Below, piece after piece: positions 36,701 to 44,073 of a DNA stretch of 64,000 bases (within the stretch, counting starts at the first letter, position 1; each line of letters begins with the position of its first letter). The DNA is from Aeoliella straminimaris (GTDB taxonomy: Bacteria; Planctomycetota; Planctomycetia; Pirellulales; Lacipirellulaceae). The stretch is taken from positions 62,001-126,000 of the forward strand of contig NZ_JAMXLR010000089.1 in the NCBI RefSeq assembly GCF_024054565.1, in the 5' to 3' direction. A program made the translations under genes and the position numbers. The notes beneath the pieces are model-generated. The model was not told the DNA's origin and made no database searches. It saw nothing but the letters and a program-made list of their open reading frames with translations.

Positions 36701-36825
36701 ACTTCGGAGCGATGGCCGGCAGCGTGGCGGCCGTCGAGGGCAATGCCTCGGTGCCCGAACCTGCGAGCCTGGCAATCCTGGGCCTGGCACTTACGGCGGG
36801 GCTTATTTGCCGCCGTGGAAAATAA
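33793..36825 (+). CDS. In-frame fusion of two complete PEP-CTERM/dockerin preproteins
   Basis: 1010 residues. Half 1: signal peptide (to A28), 'DTFDR' domain, unnamed pre-dockerin domain (34639-35010), dockerin (DYNDNGTVDALDWPTVRDN) and a complete PEP-CTERM signal, VPEP at 485-488, then a hydrophobic stretch and FRRVLQR. Half 2 starts at once with a signal-peptide-like PKAALALVAIAAFAGQAQA, then VVLFSDTFDRPDNRN, a second unnamed domain (36166-36540), a dockerin (DFNGDGIVDIADYTVWRN) and a terminal VPEPASLAILG with RRGK. The two DTFDR starts are ~92% identical over 107 bases (33889-33995, 35392-35498), so a tandem duplication lost its intervening stop and start. Whether both internal signals are used is unknown; an assembly error is also possible. 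Confidence 0.85.
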   Translation: MKRTSNSLSKFTVAIAALLGIGANSAQAIVLFSDTFDRPDNRNIDAVTTGITGTVGSTLPADGVYTQPFIDPANDPGPQDGDATNGGGAQIINQTLQLAVGAGTSNAYVNHNFIDSAILTDGGLSVSMVVAETEGASGNGGQGGGFAIGMSQAEADMAGDANGANGVSTFLGAFNSQANPISDFWIALKANNNLQWGGNGGSGIINVGADNGNVEVVFGIADFNSGSDVNFEIYYNDVSQGVGSFAWSGTNENYIGLDGRDNGYVAFDSFLIESASPPPVPTLTINRDTGNITLSNDTNQPLSMVVYSITTERGAFDLNQWETIEQQGLDTNDEWITLTDTSHPSGIASDISEGTLGEYTLGAAGTATDSIDLGEAWIRSPFEDLEFELRNANGDDIPFLIEYTGTELAFADYNDNGTVDALDWPTVRDNLISDVSELPPLERYLHGDLNNDGLVNQLDYRQFKNLYEADQGVGSFAVLLAGTSVPEPGAMVLLGLAVVGLAFRRVLQRVPKAALALVAIAAFAGQAQAVVLFSDTFDRPDNRNIDEVTTGITGTVGATLPADGVYTQPHLDPDWNDTGVVDGNGDNGGGTQILSQELQLAVGLGTSNAIVNHNFTNPDILSDGGFSVSLDVAGMTGTSNQQGGGFAIGMTEAEAASAGDARSLPADSPVMTSGLNGFTNNGDAVQDDVISDFWLTLRGNNTLAWGSNTGNVQGLDVGANTGTITATFAAPSFDAGQHVAYEVFFDGVSQGSGVFRWSDDAANYVGLDGRDGTAVRLDNFSIESTTEANINPLRLFVNTATGVVSLAGGDSENVLDFYEISSAGLGLVEGSYTGLQAAAGYPDGTVFGAGWELNGIQTSSLLSESYIGGSSTVSSGAAAASLGVIYNTTLDTRDLEFTFYDTDGTAYAGFVEYVSTTPSLPDFNGDGIVDIADYTVWRNHLGATGATLSQGDATGDGVVDAADYSEWKANFGAMAGSVAAVEGNASVPEPASLAILGLALTAGLICRRGK

Positions 36826-36893
36826 TCAACCACTTCGATGGTTTAGCAACGGAGCTTTCCTCGAAGTGGTTCCAACGAAGGGACCTTAGAACC

Positions 36894-37964
36894 ATGCGTA
36901 TCTGCCCAACACGCAATGAGAAAACGAAAGGTGTGTCTGGATTCACCCTGGTCGAACTGCTGGTGGTGATCGCGATCATTGGCATCCTGGTGGCGCTGTT
37001 GCTGCCCGCGGTGCAGGCTGCCCGCGAGGCGGCGCGTCGTGCACAGTGCTCGAACAACCTGAAACAGTGCGCCCTGGGCATGTTGAATTACGAGTCCAGC
37101 CAGAAGTCGCTTCCTCCCGGCGTCGAGGTGTACCAGGACCCGACCTCTGGCAGACCGCGCGTCGCGCCGAACAGTTCGTTCGTCGATCTGAAGCAAACCT
37201 GGGCGATGGCCATTGGCCCGTACATGGAGCAAGGGCAGATCTTCGATGCCCTGGACGACACCCGCTCGATGAGCGACGCGGCAAATCAGGCCATTCTGCA
37301 ACAGGAATTGCCAATGTTCATCTGCCCCAGCGATCCAGGGCCCGAGGACTACAACGGACAGCCCCACGCACGGGCTTCGTACAAGGGCGTTAGCGGTGCC
37401 GCGGCTGGCACCATCTCCTGGGGCCGCGTATACGACGTGATCAATATTGGCAGCAACTCGCCCACGAGATTGGCGGAGAAGCCAGCCGGCAAGGAGAAAC
37501 GTGGTGTGCTAACGGTGGTCTACGAGCCAGCCGGCGTGCGCCCTGTGAGGTTGCGTAGCGTTACCGATGGCACTTCGGCCACCGTGGCGATCACCGAATG
37601 GCACGTCCTGCGGTCCTACAAGTCGAGCGCCCCTCACAGGAAGATCTACTACGCAGGGTGGGCTGCTCCGGCGGCCTACGCGGCGCTGTCTGCCGCGTTC
37701 ATCAAGCAGGATCAACACGCGGCGATGTTCGGACTCACCGATTTCACGGCCTGCAGCAGCTTGGGCATGAGCCCGCACTGGCTATGCGAAGAGGGGGTGT
37801 CGTCGCTGCATGCCGGCGGCATCCTGCAGTGCGTCTACGCCGATGGCCACGTCGACACGTTGGGGGTCGATACCGACCGCCTGGTCTGGCAAGCACTGGC
37901 CACCATGCGAGGGGGAGAAGTCGGCGCCGCCGTGGAAGCCGCCACGGGGCCACCCGAACGGTAG
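36894..37964 (+). CDS. DUF1559 protein with prepilin-type N-terminal signal
   Basis: 356 residues from the ATG at 36894; the frame is open far upstream, but that part overlaps the fused gene and is not coding. GVSGFTLVELLVVIAIIGIL is the prepilin cleavage and anchor region, followed by PAVQAAREAARRAQCSNNLKQCALGMLNYES, the family's helix. The DUF1559 core ends with SSLHAGGILQCVYADGHVDTL. It shows clear similarity to the protein at 15513-16430. A lipoprotein and a secreted enzyme follow, repeating the earlier gene order. Confidence 0.92.
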   Translation: MRICPTRNEKTKGVSGFTLVELLVVIAIIGILVALLLPAVQAAREAARRAQCSNNLKQCALGMLNYESSQKSLPPGVEVYQDPTSGRPRVAPNSSFVDLKQTWAMAIGPYMEQGQIFDALDDTRSMSDAANQAILQQELPMFICPSDPGPEDYNGQPHARASYKGVSGAAAGTISWGRVYDVINIGSNSPTRLAEKPAGKEKRGVLTVVYEPAGVRPVRLRSVTDGTSATVAITEWHVLRSYKSSAPHRKIYYAGWAAPAAYAALSAAFIKQDQHAAMFGLTDFTACSSLGMSPHWLCEEGVSSLHAGGILQCVYADGHVDTLGVDTDRLVWQALATMRGGEVGAAVEAATGPPER

Positions 37965-38010
37965 GCCGACCGAGTTTCCCAACATCGATTCATTGAGGAG
38001 CGAGGCTCTC

Positions 38011-38451
38011 ATGCTACGAAGTTTTCTGCTCACGTTGTGCCTCGGTAGCACTCTGGTGCTGCCAGGTTGCAGCGGCAATCAACTGAGCTACGCCCCCGTC
38101 GAAGGTGTCGTTACCGTCGATGGCCAACCCATCGCCAAGGCCCAGGTGGTACTCTCCTGCGACGACGTGACAGTGGACGGCGCGATGCCGACCTCTCGCG
38201 GAGTGACGGACGACTCGGGTCACTTCACCCTGGTGTCGATCACGCCAGACAAACGAGTGATCGACGGCGCCGTGGTGGGCGATCATCGGGTTTCGATTCT
38301 CACCAAACTCGAAGACCAGAACCGACGCGGCCAGACCGTGGTGGTCCGCCAGGAACTGCTCGACGACGCCTACACCAACGGCGAGAAACTCACGCTCTCG
38401 GTGCCATCCAAAGGTGCCCGCGACGTGCGGTTTGAACTAAAATCGAAATAG
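38011..38451 (+). CDS. Small lipoprotein with carboxypeptidase-regulatory-like beta domain
   Basis: 146 residues; ATG at 38011 preceded by GAGGAG. The lipobox is VLPGC (Cys ~20). The mature part begins SYAPVEGVVTVDGQPIAKAQVVLS, with DDSGHFTLVSI and GDHRVSILTKLE, the same sandwich pattern as the lipoprotein at 16427. It lies 46 bases after the DUF1559 gene and directly before the DUF4965 enzyme, so these three form a likely operon. Confidence 0.86.
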   Translation: MLRSFLLTLCLGSTLVLPGCSGNQLSYAPVEGVVTVDGQPIAKAQVVLSCDDVTVDGAMPTSRGVTDDSGHFTLVSITPDKRVIDGAVVGDHRVSILTKLEDQNRRGQTVVVRQELLDDAYTNGEKLTLSVPSKGARDVRFELKSK

Positions 38452-38535
38452 GTGCGACGCGCTGCGGGGTGTCCACTTTCATTACTCCAATTGCCGGCGC
38501 CGTGCGTCGGACCTATCACGCTTCAGGGTTACACT

Positions 38536-41142
38536 GTGAAAATCTACCGTTCTTCCGCTTACCCTTCGATTCTTGCAACCGCTGGGCTCTGTCTGGCTGT
38601 GCTAGCCTTGAATACCTCCGCCGGTCTGGCGCAGGTTGCTGCCGCCGAGGACGCCTGGACACCTCCCGCGTTCCCGCTCGTGGCGTGCGATCCCTACTTC
38701 AGTATCTGGTCGACTGGCAAGACGCTGGTCGACACCGATACGACACACTGGACCGGCAAGCCGCATCGGCTGACCAGCCTGATCCGCGTCGACGGCCAGA
38801 CGTTCCGTCTGCTGGGCGCCACGCCGCAGGACCTGCCGGCCTTCAAGCAAACCTCGCACCAGGTACTGCCGACTCGCAGCGTATTTGTGCTGGAAGCAGC
38901 AGGCGTAAAGGCGAAACTCACGTTTACCACGCCCGCGGTGCCCGAGGACATCGACCTCTTAAGCCGGCCGATCACCTACCTGAGCTACGAACTCACCGCC
39001 ACCGACGGCAAAGAGCACGAGGTGCAGCTGGCATTCGCCGCCGCTGGCGAAGTCGCTGTGAACAACCCCAGCCAGAAGGTAAGAGTCCAGCCGCTGGACA
39101 TCGACAACACCAGCGGCCTGCGGGTGGGATCGGTCCAGCAGAACGTGCTGGGCAAAAAAGGCGACGACCTGCGAATCGACTGGGGCTACTTCTACCTGGC
39201 CGCCCGCGAGTCGCTGGTCGAGTCGGTGACCTCTACCACACTGGAGGACGTCGCTCAGCTGCTGCAATCGTCGGCCGTAGCCGCGAAGGTCGATCCCGCT
39301 GACAAAGTGGCAGGTGGCGAAGTCGCCTTGGCGCTGGTCTTCCAACCGGTGGAAGTAGGCGCGCAACCGGTCAATCAGTGGCTATTGCTGGCATACGACG
39401 ACCTGTACTCCATCGAATTCATGCATCACCCGCTTCGCCCCTACTGGCGTCGCAACGGACTCGATGGCGACGGCCTGGTCAGTGAGGCACTGCGGGACTA
39501 CGAAAAACTGCAAGCTCGCTGCGAGTCGTTTGATGCAGAGCTGATGGCCGATCTCCAGGCGGCCGGTGGCGAGCAGTACGCCGACATTGCGGCCCTGGCG
39601 TATCGCCAGTGCCTGGCGGCCGGCAAGTTCGTCGCCGACGCTAATGGTCAACCGCTGCAGTTCAGCAAAGAGAATCACTCCAACGGCTGCATCGCGACGT
39701 CCGACGTATTCTATCCCATGTCGCCGCAGTTCTTGCTGTTCGGTCCTTCGCTCGCCAAGTCGTTCATCGTACCGTTCATGGAGTACGCCGAAAGCAGCCG
39801 CTGGACCTTCCCGTTTGCGCCACACGACCTGGGCACCTACCCCAAGGCTAACGGCCAGGTGTACGGGGGTGGCGAGCGGAGCGAAAAGAACCAGATGCCC
39901 GTGGAAGAGTCGGGCAACATGCTGATCCTGATGGCGGCCATCGCCAGGCTGGACGGCAATGCCGACTTCGCCGATCGTTACTGGCCGCGGCTGGTCGAAT
40001 GGGCCGAGTATCTTCGCGAGACCGGCTTCGATCCCGAAAACCAACTCTGCACCGACGACTTTGCCGGGCACATGGCCCACAACGTCAACCTGTCGGCCAA
40101 AGCCATCTGTGGTCTGGGCGCGTTCGCACAGCTCTGCGAATTGCGTGGCGACACCAAGACTGCCGAAGAGTACCGCACTATCGCTCAGCAATATGCACAG
40201 CAGTGGATGAATGCGGCCAAAGACGGCGATCACTATCGGCTGGCCTTCGACAAGCCGGGCACCTGGAGTCAGAAGTACAACCTGGTGTGGGATCGCGTGT
40301 TGGGGCTGAACTTGTTCCCCGATTCGGTGTTGCGCAAGGAGATGGACTACTACCGTGAGGTGCAGAACAAGTACGGCCTGCCGCTCGACAACCGCAAGGA
40401 CTACACCAAGCTCGACTGGATCTTGTGGACCGCCACGCTTACGCAGAACGAGGACGACTTCACCACCCTGGTCGCCCCCGTGCACCGCTTCCTGAACGAC
40501 ACACCAAATCGTTCGCCGATGACCGACTGGTACCAGACCAAGACGGGCAAGAAAGTGGGCTTTACCGCGCGTCCCGTGGTGGGCGGTGTCTTCATGCAGT
40601 TACTGCACAACGGCGACCTGTGGGACAAGTGGGCCTCGCGTGACCAGACACAGGCCAACGGCTACGCCGACCTGCCCCGTCCGCCGAAGGTGACGCTCGT
40701 CGTGCCGACGGCCGACAGTACGCCGATGAAGTGGCAGTGGACCTCCAAGAAACCCGCTGACGAGTGGATGCAGCCCGAGTTCGACTCCTCGGCCTGGCGT
40801 GAAGGTCGGTCCGGTTTCGGAACGCGTTCGACTCCTGGCGCCCTGGTGGCCACCACTTGGAACACTTCGGACATCTGGCTTCGCCGCACCTTCGATCTGA
40901 AGCAGATTCCCCAGAAACTCAAGCTGCACATCCACCACGATGAGGAAGCCGAGGTCTACCTGAACGGCGTGCTGGCCGGTAAGTTCGAGGGGTACACCAG
41001 CAGCTACGAGAACTACCCAATCAGCGACGAGGCCCTCGCCACGCTCAAACCCACCGGCAACGTCATCGCCGTGCACTGCCATCAGAGCGAAGGTGGGCAG
41101 TACATCGATGTGGGCCTGGCAACCGTGGAGTACGAGGACTGA
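38536..41142 (+). CDS. Secreted glutaminase A-like protein (DUF4964-DUF5127-DUF4965) with C-terminal jelly roll
   Basis: 868 residues from the GTG at 38536, chosen because it opens a signal peptide (YPSILATAGLCLAVLALNTSAGLA|QV); the frame is open to 38452. The N-terminal region has FPLVACDPYFSIWSTGKTL and HWTGKPHRLTSLIRVDG, the glutaminase GtaA/DUF4964 start. The (alpha/alpha) barrel of DUF4965 is recognised by ENHSNGCIATSDVFYP, PFAPHDLGTYPKANGQ, MPVEESGNMLIL, DRVLGLNLFPDSV and PIVGGVF-like RPVVGGVFMQLL. The last ~150 residues form a galactose-binding-type sandwich (LRRTFDLKQIPQKLKLHIHHDEEAEVYLNG as blocks). Substrate in this phylum is unproven; glycoside hydrolysis is an alternative to glutamine deamidation. 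Confidence 0.85.
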   Translation: MKIYRSSAYPSILATAGLCLAVLALNTSAGLAQVAAAEDAWTPPAFPLVACDPYFSIWSTGKTLVDTDTTHWTGKPHRLTSLIRVDGQTFRLLGATPQDLPAFKQTSHQVLPTRSVFVLEAAGVKAKLTFTTPAVPEDIDLLSRPITYLSYELTATDGKEHEVQLAFAAAGEVAVNNPSQKVRVQPLDIDNTSGLRVGSVQQNVLGKKGDDLRIDWGYFYLAARESLVESVTSTTLEDVAQLLQSSAVAAKVDPADKVAGGEVALALVFQPVEVGAQPVNQWLLLAYDDLYSIEFMHHPLRPYWRRNGLDGDGLVSEALRDYEKLQARCESFDAELMADLQAAGGEQYADIAALAYRQCLAAGKFVADANGQPLQFSKENHSNGCIATSDVFYPMSPQFLLFGPSLAKSFIVPFMEYAESSRWTFPFAPHDLGTYPKANGQVYGGGERSEKNQMPVEESGNMLILMAAIARLDGNADFADRYWPRLVEWAEYLRETGFDPENQLCTDDFAGHMAHNVNLSAKAICGLGAFAQLCELRGDTKTAEEYRTIAQQYAQQWMNAAKDGDHYRLAFDKPGTWSQKYNLVWDRVLGLNLFPDSVLRKEMDYYREVQNKYGLPLDNRKDYTKLDWILWTATLTQNEDDFTTLVAPVHRFLNDTPNRSPMTDWYQTKTGKKVGFTARPVVGGVFMQLLHNGDLWDKWASRDQTQANGYADLPRPPKVTLVVPTADSTPMKWQWTSKKPADEWMQPEFDSSAWREGRSGFGTRSTPGALVATTWNTSDIWLRRTFDLKQIPQKLKLHIHHDEEAEVYLNGVLAGKFEGYTSSYENYPISDEALATLKPTGNVIAVHCHQSEGGQYIDVGLATVEYED

Positions 41143-41169
41143 GCTTCCATCCGCAGGAGCGGCGATGCC

Positions 41170-41676
41170 GTGAAGTACTTCGCCTATGGTTCCAACATGT
41201 CCGTGCCGCGGCTGAAAGCTCGGGTTCCGAGCGCAGCGGTGCATGGAGTCTGCGAACTGCGGGGCCACACGCTCCGGTTCCATAAGGTGGGCATGGATGG
41301 CACCGCGAAGTGCGACGCGTATTTCACGGGAAACGACGCCGACCGTGTGGAAGGAGTCGTGTACGTGCTCGACCCCATGAAAGTCGATCTGCTCGACCAG
41401 GCGGAGGGCGCAGGTCGCGGCTACACTAGGCAGCAAGTTGAAGTCTTCGATGAATACGGCAATCGCACGCAGGCCTTCACGTACATTGCCACCGCCATCG
41501 ATTCCTCCCTGCAACCGCTCTGCTGGTACCGACACCACGTTATCACCGGCGCGAAGCAACATGGACTAAGCGACGAATACGTAACCGCGATCGAGCGCGT
41601 AAAGGTGATTCGCGACGCCGATGAAGTCCGCCTGCGGAGGGAATTGGCGGTTTACGAGGGCAGCGACCCAGGATAG
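41170..41676 (+). CDS. Gamma-glutamylcyclotransferase family protein
   Basis: 168 residues; GTG start at 41170 with GGAG upstream. The substrate-binding loop FAYGSNMS is at the N-terminus, and the catalytic Glu is expected in LLDQAEGAGRGYTRQQVEV. The family turns gamma-glutamyl amino acids or glutathione-type peptides into 5-oxoproline, cytoplasmically. It lies 27 bases after the DUF4965 gene, so may be co-transcribed with it; a link through glutamyl metabolism is tempting but unproven. Confidence 0.9.
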   Translation: MKYFAYGSNMSVPRLKARVPSAAVHGVCELRGHTLRFHKVGMDGTAKCDAYFTGNDADRVEGVVYVLDPMKVDLLDQAEGAGRGYTRQQVEVFDEYGNRTQAFTYIATAIDSSLQPLCWYRHHVITGAKQHGLSDEYVTAIERVKVIRDADEVRLRRELAVYEGSDPG

Positions 41677-41703
41677 TGGCGACTGCGCGACTGGGGCGGG
41701 ACT

Positions 41704-42522
41704 TCACCCCAACGCTACGTCCAGGCTCATCATCACCAAGAAACCTCCCATCAGACTCAGTGTCGACAGGTTCACGTTGCCGGCGCTTTGGGACTCGGGG
41801 ATAAGTTCCTCGACGACCACATAGACCATCGCCCCGGCCGCAAAACTCAAGGCGTAGGGCAACATCGGCGCGGCAAAAACGACGGCCGCTGCTCCCACTA
41901 CCGCGGCCACGGGTTCCACTACGGCAGAGAGCTGCCCGTACCAAAAGCACTTCCAACGACTCACTCCCTCGCCCCGTAGCGGCATTGCGACGGCCATGCC
42001 CTCGGGGAAGTTTTGGATGCCAATGCCAACCGCCAACAGGACGGCCGATGCGAGTCCAGTCGATGTCAGACCAGCGACCGCCCCGCCAAAGCTGACTCCC
42101 ACGGCCAGGCCTTCGGGGATGTTGTGCAGCGTGATGGCGGAGACCAAAAGAATGGCTCGGTGCCAGGTGGTTGGCGGGCCCTCAGCCTGCTCGATCGGCA
42201 ACCCAATATGCAAGTGAGGCAGTACGCAATCGAGCATCCAAAGAAAAAAACCACCTAGTGCGAATCCTACCGCGGGGGGAATCCATTTCGGCAGCGATCC
42301 GTGGGCGGAAATCTCGATGGCGGGGGCAAGCAAGGACCAATAGCTGGCGGCCAGCATCACACCACCCGAGAAGCCCAGCAGCGCGTCGAACAACTTGCGA
42401 GGTACCTCCCGTAGAAAAAACACGAGCGATGCCCCCAGTGCGGTGAGTCCCCACGTGAACAGTCCGGCGATTAACGCCTGCAAGACTGGGGGTAATTCCT
42501 CAAATACGGATGGAATAGGCAT
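41704..42522 (-). CDS. ZIP family metal transporter
   Basis: 272 residues with about eight hydrophobic helices. Helix IV contains HNIPEGLAVGVSFGG and helix V NFPEGMAVAMP, the metal-binding signature of ZupT/GufA-type zinc transporters. A His-containing loop (LPHLHIGLPIEQ) lies between helices III and IV. It imports Zn2+ or other divalent ions across the inner membrane. The ATG at 42522 starts MPIPSVFEELPPVLQ. It is divergent from the rhodanese gene, with no metal-responsive operator visible. Confidence 0.92.
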   Translation of the reverse strand: MPIPSVFEELPPVLQALIAGLFTWGLTALGASLVFFLREVPRKLFDALLGFSGGVMLAASYWSLLAPAIEISAHGSLPKWIPPAVGFALGGFFLWMLDCVLPHLHIGLPIEQAEGPPTTWHRAILLVSAITLHNIPEGLAVGVSFGGAVAGLTSTGLASAVLLAVGIGIQNFPEGMAVAMPLRGEGVSRWKCFWYGQLSAVVEPVAAVVGAAAVVFAAPMLPYALSFAAGAMVYVVVEELIPESQSAGNVNLSTLSLMGGFLVMMSLDVALG

Positions 42523-42850
42523 AGAGCGGGGAGTGAACGATCGTCTTGCTTCTGGTGTTGGAGATAAACTGCCAGTGTAACACACCCCTGGCGGCGTCTC
42601 TTCTCCGCAGTAACTACCTTGCCTGTCTTCGCACACGAATGCAAATCCGTTCAATCACGCGATTGCAGTTGGCATCACAGTTGCGGCATTTGTAGCCTAG
42701 CCAGGCGCGCGTTAGAACAAACCTGCACCGCTCATCGAATGGCTCTCGAGCGTTCGAGGCGCTATCTATCACCAGCACACTGGAATTCAGCAGTTTCAGC
42801 CAAAGACAATTCGACGACTGGAGAACGGAAAACACTCAGAGGAGGACAAG
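42523..42850. other. Divergent intergenic region between the ZIP and rhodanese genes
   Basis: 328 bases without a supportable gene. Open frames here lack ribosome sites or family patterns. It holds the promoters of both flanking genes; the right end carries AGAGGAGG, the rhodanese ribosome site. Confidence 0.45.
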
Positions 42851-43177
42851 ATGAAGACTATCTCACGCGACGAAGTGAATCTGCTATTGGTACACGACGA
42901 CGTAGCCGTGGTCGACGTGCTCGAACAGCGAGAATACTCCGACAGTCATCTGCCCGCGGCGATCAACGTGCCCTGGTCGGAACACTTCTCCGAAGACCTG
43001 CACCAAGCAGTCCCCTGGAAGAAGACGCCCGTGGTCGTGTACGGCAAGGACCGCGACTGCGACCTGGCGGCCAAGGCTAGCCAGGCACTCGAGGACGAGG
43101 GGTACGGCGAAGTGTACGAGTATGCGGCCGGCAAAGCCGATTGGCAGGCGGCAGGGCTACCGTTGGAGTCACGCTAA
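42851..43177 (+). CDS. Single-domain rhodanese-like protein
   Basis: 108 residues with AGGAGG eight bases before the ATG. The rhodanese fold is clear: VAVVDVLEQREYSDSHLPAAINVPW, then VVVYGKDRDCDLAAKASQALEDEGY and EYAAGKADWQAAGLPL. The loop that normally starts with the catalytic Cys (VVYC) has Gly here (VVYGKDRDC), though a Cys lies five residues on. It may be inactive as a sulfurtransferase, use the second Cys, or serve as a binding domain. No signal peptide, so cytoplasmic. Confidence 0.87.
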   Translation: MKTISRDEVNLLLVHDDVAVVDVLEQREYSDSHLPAAINVPWSEHFSEDLHQAVPWKKTPVVVYGKDRDCDLAAKASQALEDEGYGEVYEYAAGKADWQAAGLPLESR

Positions 43178-43242
43178 GGGACCTAGCCGACTGCGAAGAG
43201 AGCTGGCCGTTTACGATTGAGGGTAAGGGCGTCGAGTAAGGT

Positions 43243-43276
43243 CAGCCCCGAAGAGGCTAAATGGTGTAGCTTGGGG
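43243..43276. repeat. Dispersed repeat copy 1 (CAGCCCCGAAG type)
   Basis: CAGCCCCGAAGAGGC and a following TAGCTTGGGG match the copy at 46410-46443 at about four of five bases. It lies between the convergent rhodanese and DUF4303 genes. Similar sequences seem common between planctomycete genes as I recall, but I could not search. Confidence 0.5.
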
Positions 43277-43288
43277 GACAAGGAGTCC

Positions 43289-43825
43289 TTACAAACCGGT
43301 CGCTTCCGTATATCGCTGATAGACAGCCTCGGAGTTCAGCTGCTTGACTAAATGGACGGTGTCGCTCGGGTCGTCGTCGGGAATGGCTACCAGCAGGGCA
43401 AAGTCCTCTTGGTCCTGCAACGACGCAGCCCGGAACCTCTGAAGTCCTTCGGCAATGGCCTCCAAGCACTTTGCCTTCACCTGCTGGTAAACCTCAAAGG
43501 AAGCTTCGAAGTCCAGGCCGGACGAATCGACGGAATCCCAGATCTCGGTCAATCCCAAGTCGCCGTCAAAGCTGCCCATCGGACCGAGTTCATCCTCGCT
43601 GAGCGGCCAATCAACGAACTCAAATTCCGAGTAGGGATCCTCTTCGACCGCCTCGGAGGTATTGGCAACCCAATACACCGAACGCACGTCCTCGTCGGGA
43701 CAGAAGGCCAGGCCCACCACCTTGGCGTCGGGCGATTGCTGTTCGCAGTAGGCAAGAATCGCCGCCGCGGCTTGGGTCACTTGCTGCGAAAGGCTCGAAA
43801 AGTCGATGTCGCTGACACTGTCCAT
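43289..43825 (-). CDS. DUF4303-like cytoplasmic protein
   Basis: 178 residues from the ATG at 43825 (MDSVSDIDF). An acidic soluble alpha/beta protein: LSQQVTQAAAAILAYCEQQ, VVGLAFCPDEDVRSVYWVANTSEA, YSEFEFVDWPLSEDEL and CLEAIAEGLQRFRAAS. The layout (helix, 'F.F..D..G....VA', a helix of CLEAI...LQ) resembles DUF4303, whose role is unknown; members can be immunity proteins of contact toxins in other phyla. No toxin is adjacent. Family assignment is from memory. Confidence 0.65.
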   Translation of the reverse strand: MDSVSDIDFSSLSQQVTQAAAAILAYCEQQSPDAKVVGLAFCPDEDVRSVYWVANTSEAVEEDPYSEFEFVDWPLSEDELGPMGSFDGDLGLTEIWDSVDSSGLDFEASFEVYQQVKAKCLEAIAEGLQRFRAASLQDQEDFALLVAIPDDDPSDTVHLVKQLNSEAVYQRYTEATGL

Positions 43826-43912
43826 TCGTTGTTTCTTATGATCGAGTCGGATTGCTAGCCTGGAAAAGCAGTCTACCAACCGGCGCTGGGTGAGCAAGAG
43901 TCAGAGAGGTAC

Positions 43913-44024
43913 GTGAGCCACAAGATGAAGTACGTGGCGCGTAAACTCATTTTCGCCGTAACGGCGCGGAGCTTGTTACGGCCTACGTTTCTACGCCACG
44001 CGCAGCTTGTTACGCCCCGCTCAC
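43913..44024. repeat. 112-base nested inverted-repeat element upstream of the GH43 gene
   Basis: Three nested stems can form: GTGAGC (43913-43918) with GCTCAC (44019-44024); GTGGCGCGTAAAC (43934-43946) with GTTTCTACGCCAC (43987-43999, imperfect centre); and CCGTAAC (43956-43962) with GTTACGG (43975-43981). Direct repeats of AGCTTGTTACG occur at 43970 and 44004. It may be a palindromic mobile repeat or a structured RNA; its right end supplies part of a promoter. Confidence 0.6.
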
Positions 44025-44038
44025 CTTTCCAATATAAT
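44010..44038 (+). promoter_or_regulatory. Candidate sigma-70 promoter of the GH43 gene
   Basis: A perfect TATAAT (44033-44038) is 17 bases downstream of TTACGC (44010-44015); TTGTTA (44007) with 20-base spacing is an alternative -35. The -35 lies in the inverted repeat. TATAAT ends 35 bases before the ATG. Confidence 0.5.
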
Positions 44039-44073
44039 GAAGCGGTAAGAACCCGTAGGATAGGAGCGACAAC

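Noticed and set aside
36342..36893. Upstream extension of the DUF1559 frame
   Set aside because: It overlaps the fused PEP-CTERM gene in another frame and is Arg/His-rich nonsense; the prepilin signal starts at 36894.
43289..43825. DUF4303-like protein as an immunity protein of a toxin system
   Set aside because: No toxin, secretion or polymorphic-toxin gene is adjacent, so only the fold is reported.
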